NCBI GenBank assembly: GCA_038232215.1
Contig: JBBSIG010000028.1
Location: 1-17,128, forward strand
Length of the DNA: 17,128 bases
Reading direction: 5' to 3'
Source of the DNA: JBBSIG01 sp038232215
GTDB taxonomy: Bacteria; Actinomycetota; Thermoleophilia; Gaiellales; Gaiellaceae
Numbering within the stretch: position 1 is the first letter of the stretch; each line of letters opens with the position of its first letter. Positions 12,956 through 17,128 of the stretch are shown piece after piece. The notes below the pieces were generated by a model. It was given only the letters and a program-made list of their open reading frames with translations, had not been told where the DNA came from and ran no database searches. The position numbers were made by a program, and so were the translations under genes.

Positions 12956-13807
12956 TCAGGTGGCCCAGCGGGCGTGCAGCTCCCGCAGCTTGCGGACCTC
13001 GTCGGCGTCCGGCCCGTGCCCGTCCCTGCCGGGCACCTCGAGGACGGCGGGGAGACCCTGAAGGTCCGGGTGACCCACGAAGACCCCGAGCGCCTCGCCC
13101 ATCAGCCCCTCGCCGACGTTGTCGTGGCGGTCGCGGTTCGAGCCGAGCGGCGCCTTGGAGTCGTTCACGTGCAGCAGCCGCAGCCGCTCCAGCCCGATGC
13201 TCCGGTCGAGCTCGTCGAGCGTCCGGTCCAGCGTCTCGCGGGCGGTGATCTCGTAGCCGGAGGCGTAGAGGTGGCACGAGTCGAGGCAGACGCCGAGTCG
13301 AGGGTGCCGGTCGAGGCGGTCGAGCAGCGTCGTCAGCTCGGCGAGCGAGCGACCGATCGTCCCGCCGGCGCCGGCGGAGTTCTCGATCAGGAGCCAGGTC
13401 CGGTCGGAGCAGAGCTCGAGTGCCTCCGCGATCGCCGGGACGGCGCGCTCGAGACCCGTCTCGAGCCCGGCTCCGAGGTGCGAGCCGACGTGGAAGACGA
13501 CGCCGTCCGCCTCGATCGCACAAGCCACCTCCACGGTGTTGCGGAGGGCCGCGACCGACTTCGCGTACACCTCGTCGTCCGGCGCCGCGAGGTTGACCAG
13601 GTAGATCGCGTGGCAGATCGCGCCGCCGATCCCGGCCTCGGCGCGGCGTTGCTTGAAGCGCTCGAGGCTCGCAGGGTCGTGATTCGTCGGCCGCCAGGCG
13701 CGCGGGCTCTGCGTGAAGAGCTGCACCGCCTCGGCGCCGATCTCCTCCACCCGGTCGATCGCCGTGTGGATGCCTCCCGAGCTCGAGACGTGGGCCCCCG
13801 GAAGCAC
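12956..13807 (-). CDS. nfo: endonuclease IV (AP endonuclease)
   Basis: A 283-residue AP endonuclease family 2 protein that nicks DNA 5' to abasic sites in base excision repair, using a trinuclear zinc centre. All nine ligands aligned with E. coli Nfo appear present: H66 (CHAIYLVNLA), H106 (FHVGSH), E142 (LIENSAG), D176 and H179 (LDSCHLYASGYE), H213 (HVND), D226 and H228 (SNRDRHDN) and E257 (LEVPG). The start is GTG 13807, giving LPGAHVSSSGGI, the usual N-terminus. A TATCGT -10 box lies 6 nt before it and no SD is present, so the mRNA is probably leaderless. It is divergent from gltX with 17 bp between the start codons, and is followed by the MFS gene on the same strand. Confidence 0.96.
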   Translation of the reverse strand: MLPGAHVSSSGGIHTAIDRVEEIGAEAVQLFTQSPRAWRPTNHDPASLERFKQRRAEAGIGGAICHAIYLVNLAAPDDEVYAKSVAALRNTVEVACAIEADGVVFHVGSHLGAGLETGLERAVPAIAEALELCSDRTWLLIENSAGAGGTIGRSLAELTTLLDRLDRHPRLGVCLDSCHLYASGYEITARETLDRTLDELDRSIGLERLRLLHVNDSKAPLGSNRDRHDNVGEGLMGEALGVFVGHPDLQGLPAVLEVPGRDGHGPDADEVRKLRELHARWAT

Positions 13808-13824
13808 CGGACTACGATACTGCG
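13808..13824. promoter_or_regulatory. symmetric bidirectional leaderless promoter
   Basis: The 17 bp between the nfo and gltX start codons hold two overlapping -10 boxes: TACGAT (13813-13818, plus) and TATCGT (plus-strand ACGATA, 13814-13819, minus). Each is followed by exactly 6 nt and then a start codon (ATG 13825; GTG 13807). Neither gene has room for an SD. Confidence 0.6.
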
Positions 13825-15081
13825 ATGTCCGTCCGCGTCCGCTTCGCGCCGAGCCCGACCGGGAACCTGCACATCGGCGGTGTGCGGACGTCGCTCTTCA
13901 ACTGGCTCTTCGCTCGGCGGCACGGTGGGCGCTGTCTCGTCCGGATCGAGAACACGGACACCTCCCGCGAGGTCGAAGGGGCCGTCGAGGCGGCCCTCGA
14001 GGCCCATCGCTGGCTCGGGATCGACTGGGACGGCGAGCCCACCTTCCAGCTCGACGGGATCGAGCGGCACCAGGCGCTCGCGCACCGGCTCGTGGACGAG
14101 GGGCACGCCTACCTCGACGACGGCGCGATCCGCTTCCGGATGCCGGCGAACGGGATCACCGCCTGGGAGGACGCCGTGAAGGGCCGCATCGAGTTTCCGA
14201 ACGCCCAGCTCGACGACCTCGTCATCCTCCGCTCGGACGGGCGTCCGACCTACAACCTCGCCTCCCCGCTCGACGACATCGCCGACGGGATCACCCACGT
14301 CATCCGCGGCGACGACCACGTCTCGAACACGCCGAAGCAGATCAGGATCCTCGAGGCGCTCGGCGAGACGTTGCCGGTCTACGCCCACGTGCCGAACGTG
14401 CTCGGCCTGGACGGGCGGAAGCTGTCCAAGCGCCACGGGGCGGTCGGAGTGCAGGAGTTCCGGTCGCAGGGGTACTACGCGCCGGCCCTGATGAACTTCC
14501 TCGCGCTGCTCGGGTGGAGCTACGACGACCGCACGACGATCATGTCGCCCGCCGAGCTGGTCGAGCGCTTCTCGCTCGAGCGCGTCGTCGCGAGTCCGGC
14601 CAGCTTCGATTACGAGAAGCTCGACTGGCTGAACGGGGTCTACCTGCGGGACCTGCCGTCGTCCGCCTACGCGGACCTGCTGGCCGGGTACGTCCGCGAG
14701 CAGGGCCTCGACTGGGACGAGGCCCTCGTGCGCCGCGCCGCCCCGCTCGTGCAGGACAAGATCAAGCGGCTGGGCGAGTTTCCGTCGTTCGCGCGCTTCC
14801 TCTTCGAGGAGATCGAGCCCGACCTGGGTCTCGTCGATCCGGCGCTCCTGCAGGCCGCGCACGACGCGCTCGAGCCCCTCGAGCCGTTCACCGCGGCCGC
14901 GATCGACGCCGCGCTGCGCGAGCTGGCTGAGCGGCTCGGGCTGTCGCCGCGAAAGGCCTTCCAGCCCATCCGCGTCGCCGTGACCGGCTCGACCATCTCG
15001 CCGGGGCTCTTCGAGAGCCTCGAGCTCCTCGGCAAGAAGCGCTCGCTCGCGCGGCTCGCCCGGGCCGCCGCAGTCGCCTGA
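13825..15081 (+). CDS. gltX: glutamyl-tRNA synthetase, compact form
   Basis: A class I aminoacyl-tRNA synthetase of 418 residues that charges tRNA-Glu. The HIGH motif is HIGG at residues 16-19 (SPTGNLHIGGVRTSLFN) and the KMSKS motif is KLSKR at 199-203 (LDGRKLSKRHGA). THVIRGDDHVSNTPKQ and the anticodon-domain end (PIRVAVTGSTISPGLFESLE) are intact. Around residues 93-107 (GHAYLDDGAIRFRMP) the chain goes straight from the connecting helix into the next strand. The roughly 40-residue segment that in most bacterial GluRSs holds CxC...zinc ligands or its equivalent is absent, explaining the short length. It is too long and complete to be the truncated paralogue GluQRS. It probably starts leaderless at ATG 13825. 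Whether it also charges tRNA-Gln (non-discriminating) cannot be read here. Confidence 0.95.
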   Translation: MSVRVRFAPSPTGNLHIGGVRTSLFNWLFARRHGGRCLVRIENTDTSREVEGAVEAALEAHRWLGIDWDGEPTFQLDGIERHQALAHRLVDEGHAYLDDGAIRFRMPANGITAWEDAVKGRIEFPNAQLDDLVILRSDGRPTYNLASPLDDIADGITHVIRGDDHVSNTPKQIRILEALGETLPVYAHVPNVLGLDGRKLSKRHGAVGVQEFRSQGYYAPALMNFLALLGWSYDDRTTIMSPAELVERFSLERVVASPASFDYEKLDWLNGVYLRDLPSSAYADLLAGYVREQGLDWDEALVRRAAPLVQDKIKRLGEFPSFARFLFEEIEPDLGLVDPALLQAAHDALEPLEPFTAAAIDAALRELAERLGLSPRKAFQPIRVAVTGSTISPGLFESLELLGKKRSLARLARAAAVA

Positions 15082-15116
15082 CGGATCGGCCCAAGGAGAT
15101 CGTCAGGGGACGGAAC

Positions 15117-15122
15117 TACACT
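15117..15122 (+). promoter_or_regulatory. -10 element TACACT
   Basis: TACACT ends 10 nt before ATG 15133 in the 51-bp gap after gltX. No SD precedes the ATG, so the receiver gene probably has its own promoter and a very short leader. Confidence 0.45.
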
Positions 15123-15132
15123 CGCCACCGGC

Positions 15133-15507
15133 ATGGGCACCCCGAGCCTCACAGTCCTCGTCGTGGACGACGAGCCCTCGATCCGGCTCCTGTGCAGGGT
15201 GAACCTCGAGCTGGACGGGCACCGGGTCCTGGAGGCGGACTCCCTCGCCGGGGCGCGCGAGCGGCTGGCGGCTCATCCGGTACAGGTGGTCCTGCTCGAC
15301 GTGCGGGTCGGCGCGGAGGACGGTCTCGCGTTCCTCGACGAGCTGCGCCGCGAGCAGCCGGGGCTCGCGGTCGCCCTGTTGACCGGCTCCGCCGTCGAGG
15401 GGCGACGGCTCGCCGGCGCGGACGCGGTGATCCCGAAGCCGTTTCCGATCGAGCTGCTGAGCGAGACGGTGCACACCCTCGCCGCCCGCTACATTTCCGC
15501 CCCGTGA
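15133..15507 (+). CDS. stand-alone response-regulator receiver domain
   Basis: A 124-residue CheY-like protein consisting only of a receiver domain. The acidic pocket is Asp12/Asp13 (VVDDEP), the phospho-acceptor is Asp56 (VLLDVRVG), the switch Thr is Thr84 (ALLTGSA) and the conserved Lys is Lys102 (IPKPF), so it should be phosphorylatable. There is no DNA-binding or enzymatic output domain and no histidine kinase gene in the window, so it presumably acts through protein-protein contacts or in a phosphorelay. Its stop overlaps the GTG of the downstream peptidase gene (GTGA at 15504-15507), which ties its expression to that of the peptidase. Single-domain receivers of this type are common and their targets are usually unknown. 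Confidence 0.92.
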   Translation: MGTPSLTVLVVDDEPSIRLLCRVNLELDGHRVLEADSLAGARERLAAHPVQVVLLDVRVGAEDGLAFLDELRREQPGLAVALLTGSAVEGRRLAGADAVIPKPFPIELLSETVHTLAARYISAP

Positions 15508-17015
15508 GCGCGACCGCGGTTCGAAGCCCCACCGAGTACGAGTCGCAGCTCAGGCGCTACGTGTACGAGCGCTCGGAGGAGGCCCGGGCGGTCACCGTCG
15601 GCGAGAAGGAGATCTCCGAGCAGGCTGCGATCGTGGCCCGCTACGCCGACCTCTTCACGCGCGAGCAGCTGGAGGCGCTTCGCTCGGCGGAGGGCGGCGC
15701 GACGGACGACGGCGAGCGGGAGCGGCTGTACAGGCTGCGGAAGACCTGCGAGGGCGGCCTGCTGACCGCCGAGCTGGCGGAGCCTTCCGACCGGCTCGAG
15801 AACGCGATCCTGGCGGCGCGGGTGACGTTCCGCGGCGAGGAGCTGCCGCTCCGCTCGGCGCAGGCTCGGCTCGCGGTCCTGCGACAGTACTCGGAGCGCG
15901 AGGAGCTCGGGAAGCTGCACGCCGAGCGCTCGGCGGAGTTCAACGACGAGCGTCTGGAGCTGCTCGGCGCGGGGGAGGAGCTCGAGGCCGAGCTGTCGGG
16001 CGAGCCGGATCCCGTCTCCCGAAACGAGGACGAGAAGGGCATCTCGCTGCGCGGGCTCGAGGGCGCGCTCGCGCGCGCGAGCGAGGCGGCGTCCGGGTCC
16101 TACAGTGCGCTGCGCGGGCGGTGGCTCGAGCGCCTGCTCGGCCCCGGGCGGGAGGAGGTTCCGAGCTCGAGCCACGTCCACTACCTCCGCCGGCTGTCTC
16201 CGCTCGACTCCACCTACACGAAGGAGCGATCGGTCGAGGTCTGCCTGGACACGCTCGGCCGGCTCGGGTTCGCGCTCGCGGACGATCCCAACGTCAGGCT
16301 CGACCTCGACGACCGTCCCCAGAAGTCGCCCCGGGCGTGCGTGATCGCCTCGGACCCCCCGACGGTCGTGCACCTGATCACGCGTGCGCAGGGCGGGCTC
16401 CACGACTACCAGGCCTTCCTGCACGAGGCCGGCCACGCGCTGCACTACGCGGGCTGCGACCCGGCGCTGCCGTACACGTACCGCAAGCTGTCGCGCGACC
16501 ACGCGCTGACCGAGGTCTACTCGTACGTCATGGAGGCGATCAGCCGCGAGCCGGGCTGGCACGCACGCTACTTCGGCCTCTCGGAGGACGCCGCGAGGGA
16601 GAACGCCGAGGCGACGGTGTTCCTCGAGGCACTGCTCTTTCGGCGCTACGCCGCGAAGCTGCGCTTCGAGCTCGACTTCTGGACGCGCTTTGCCGACGAG
16701 GGCGGCTCCCCGGCCGGCTACGCCGAGGGGCTGACGGCAGCGACGGGCATCGCCTATCGCGCCGACAACTACCTCGCAGACATGGACTCGGGCTTCTACT
16801 CGGCGGACTATCTGCGCGCATGGATCCGCACCGCCCAGCTCTCGGCCTCGCTCAGGCGCGGCCTCGGCGAGGACTGGTGGAGCCGCCGCGAGACGGGCGA
16901 CTACCTGCGGGAGCTGTTCTCCGAGGGGACGCGGCCCTCGAGCGAGGAGCTGGCGGAGCGGCTCGGCTTCGACCCGCTCGACACGGGGCCGCTGCTCGCC
17001 GAGCTCGGCGGATAG
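15504..17015 (+). CDS. M3-like zinc metallopeptidase
   Basis: A 503-residue cytoplasmic peptidase resembling the M3 (oligoendopeptidase F/thimet) group. It has a long, helical, Glu/Arg-rich N-terminal half. The zinc site is HEAGHALHY, with His307, catalytic Glu308 and His311. A third ligand, Glu337, sits 26 residues after His311 in LTEVYSYVMEA, the spacing expected for M3. Later conserved-looking blocks are YRADNYLADMDSGFYSADYL and LFSEGTRPSSEELAERLGFD. It is somewhat shorter than classical PepF (about 600), and the C-terminal lid region is compact. There is no signal peptide, so it probably degrades oligopeptides in the cytoplasm. The start GTG 15504 overlaps the stop of the receiver gene (GTGA); the upstream open frame is just the shadow of that gene. 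An uncharacterised M3 relative is the safest description. Confidence 0.88.
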   Translation: MSATAVRSPTEYESQLRRYVYERSEEARAVTVGEKEISEQAAIVARYADLFTREQLEALRSAEGGATDDGERERLYRLRKTCEGGLLTAELAEPSDRLENAILAARVTFRGEELPLRSAQARLAVLRQYSEREELGKLHAERSAEFNDERLELLGAGEELEAELSGEPDPVSRNEDEKGISLRGLEGALARASEAASGSYSALRGRWLERLLGPGREEVPSSSHVHYLRRLSPLDSTYTKERSVEVCLDTLGRLGFALADDPNVRLDLDDRPQKSPRACVIASDPPTVVHLITRAQGGLHDYQAFLHEAGHALHYAGCDPALPYTYRKLSRDHALTEVYSYVMEAISREPGWHARYFGLSEDAARENAEATVFLEALLFRRYAAKLRFELDFWTRFADEGGSPAGYAEGLTAATGIAYRADNYLADMDSGFYSADYLRAWIRTAQLSASLRRGLGEDWWSRRETGDYLRELFSEGTRPSSEELAERLGFDPLDTGPLLAELGG

Positions 17016-17056
17016 CCCGGCCCGGGCTTCGGCCGCTCGCCTCGCCCCAGCCGGTC

Positions 17057-17063
17057 GAGGAGG
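17057..17063 (+). promoter_or_regulatory. strong Shine-Dalgarno
   Basis: GAGGAGG with a 5-nt spacer before GTG 17069. It is the strongest SD in the window and decides the start of the gene at the right edge. Confidence 0.55.
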
Positions 17064-17068
17064 CGACG

Positions 17069-17128
17069 GTGCACGACCTGATCCCAGCTCCAGTGCACGA
17101 CCGCCTCTATGCGATCCACTCGGCCGTC
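17069..17128 (+). CDS. 5' end of an unidentified gene, cut by window
   Basis: Twenty codons from GTG 17069 to the window edge read VHDLIPAPVHDRLYAIHSAV without a stop, after an excellent Shine-Dalgarno. The lower Arg/Pro/Gly content and mixed hydrophobic pattern look coding. The family cannot be recognised from so little. A minus-strand frame over the same bases is possible but has no start signal. Confidence 0.45.
   Translation, partial: MHDLIPAPVHDRLYAIHSAV

Noticed and set aside
11119..13248. 709-residue plus-strand frame across the MFS and nfo genes
   Set aside because: Spurious: charged low-complexity translation, while clear MFS and Nfo proteins occupy the opposite strand.
1..17128. 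CRISPR array, IS element, prophage or biosynthetic cluster
   Set aside because: No regularly spaced repeats, transposase or integrase motifs, or cluster enzymes were seen on either strand.

Overview
The window is strongly G+C-rich, densely packed bacterial DNA with many GTG starts. Several genes have a TANNNT -10 box only 6-10 nt before the start codon, i.e. leaderless or nearly leaderless mRNAs. Gene content (isocitrate lyase, FadR-type GntR regulator, hydrolase-cyclase fusion, Actinobacteria-style flavoprotein disulfide reductase, compact GluRS) suggests a deep-branching actinobacterium, perhaps Thermoleophilia (Gaiellales/Solirubrobacterales). The taxonomy is inference from sequence style; no marker gene was compared.

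Layout. 1-2.4 kb: the 3' part of isocitrate lyase (aceA), a GntR/FCD regulator that may control it, and a small membrane protein. 2.4-4.9 kb (minus): a large secreted subtilisin-like protease, head to head with tRNA-Leu(CAG). 5.0-5.5 kb: a structured leader RNA, a small membrane protein and a strong intrinsic terminator. 5.7-7.0 kb: an alpha/beta-hydrolase fused to a class III nucleotidyl cyclase (LipJ/Rv1900c architecture). 7.0-7.5 kb: wreckage of a VapBC-like toxin-antitoxin locus behind a perfect palindrome. 7.55-8.9 kb: an FAD/NAD(P) disulfide oxidoreductase. 8.9-10.5 kb: a gene-poor, structure-rich stretch with two short genes, a possible divergent copy and a good copy of the leader RNA, a 17-bp perfect inverted repeat, an operator-like palindrome and the stub of a secreted-protein gene. 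10.5-11.8 kb: a Bcp peroxiredoxin (minus) and two coupled membrane proteins (plus). 11.75-13.8 kb (minus): an MFS transporter and endonuclease IV. 13.8-17.0 kb (plus): a compact glutamyl-tRNA synthetase, a stand-alone receiver domain and an M3-like metallopeptidase, then the first 20 codons of a gene cut by the window edge.

Most genes are ordinary housekeeping or accessory genes, with no gene cluster for a defence system or natural product. The least explained signal is non-coding. Two leader-like elements (about 5041-5200 and 10261-10380) share a 5' box, the spacing to a second box, a GGGGAGAG box and a GAGCCG/CGGCTC closing helix. A weaker relative lies at about 8898-9020. I could not match them to a riboswitch class I know. 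Other points of interest are a symmetric bidirectional leaderless promoter between nfo and gltX, a bcp gene with no conventional start codon, a GluRS lacking the usual zinc-binding insert region, and the toxin-antitoxin remnant.
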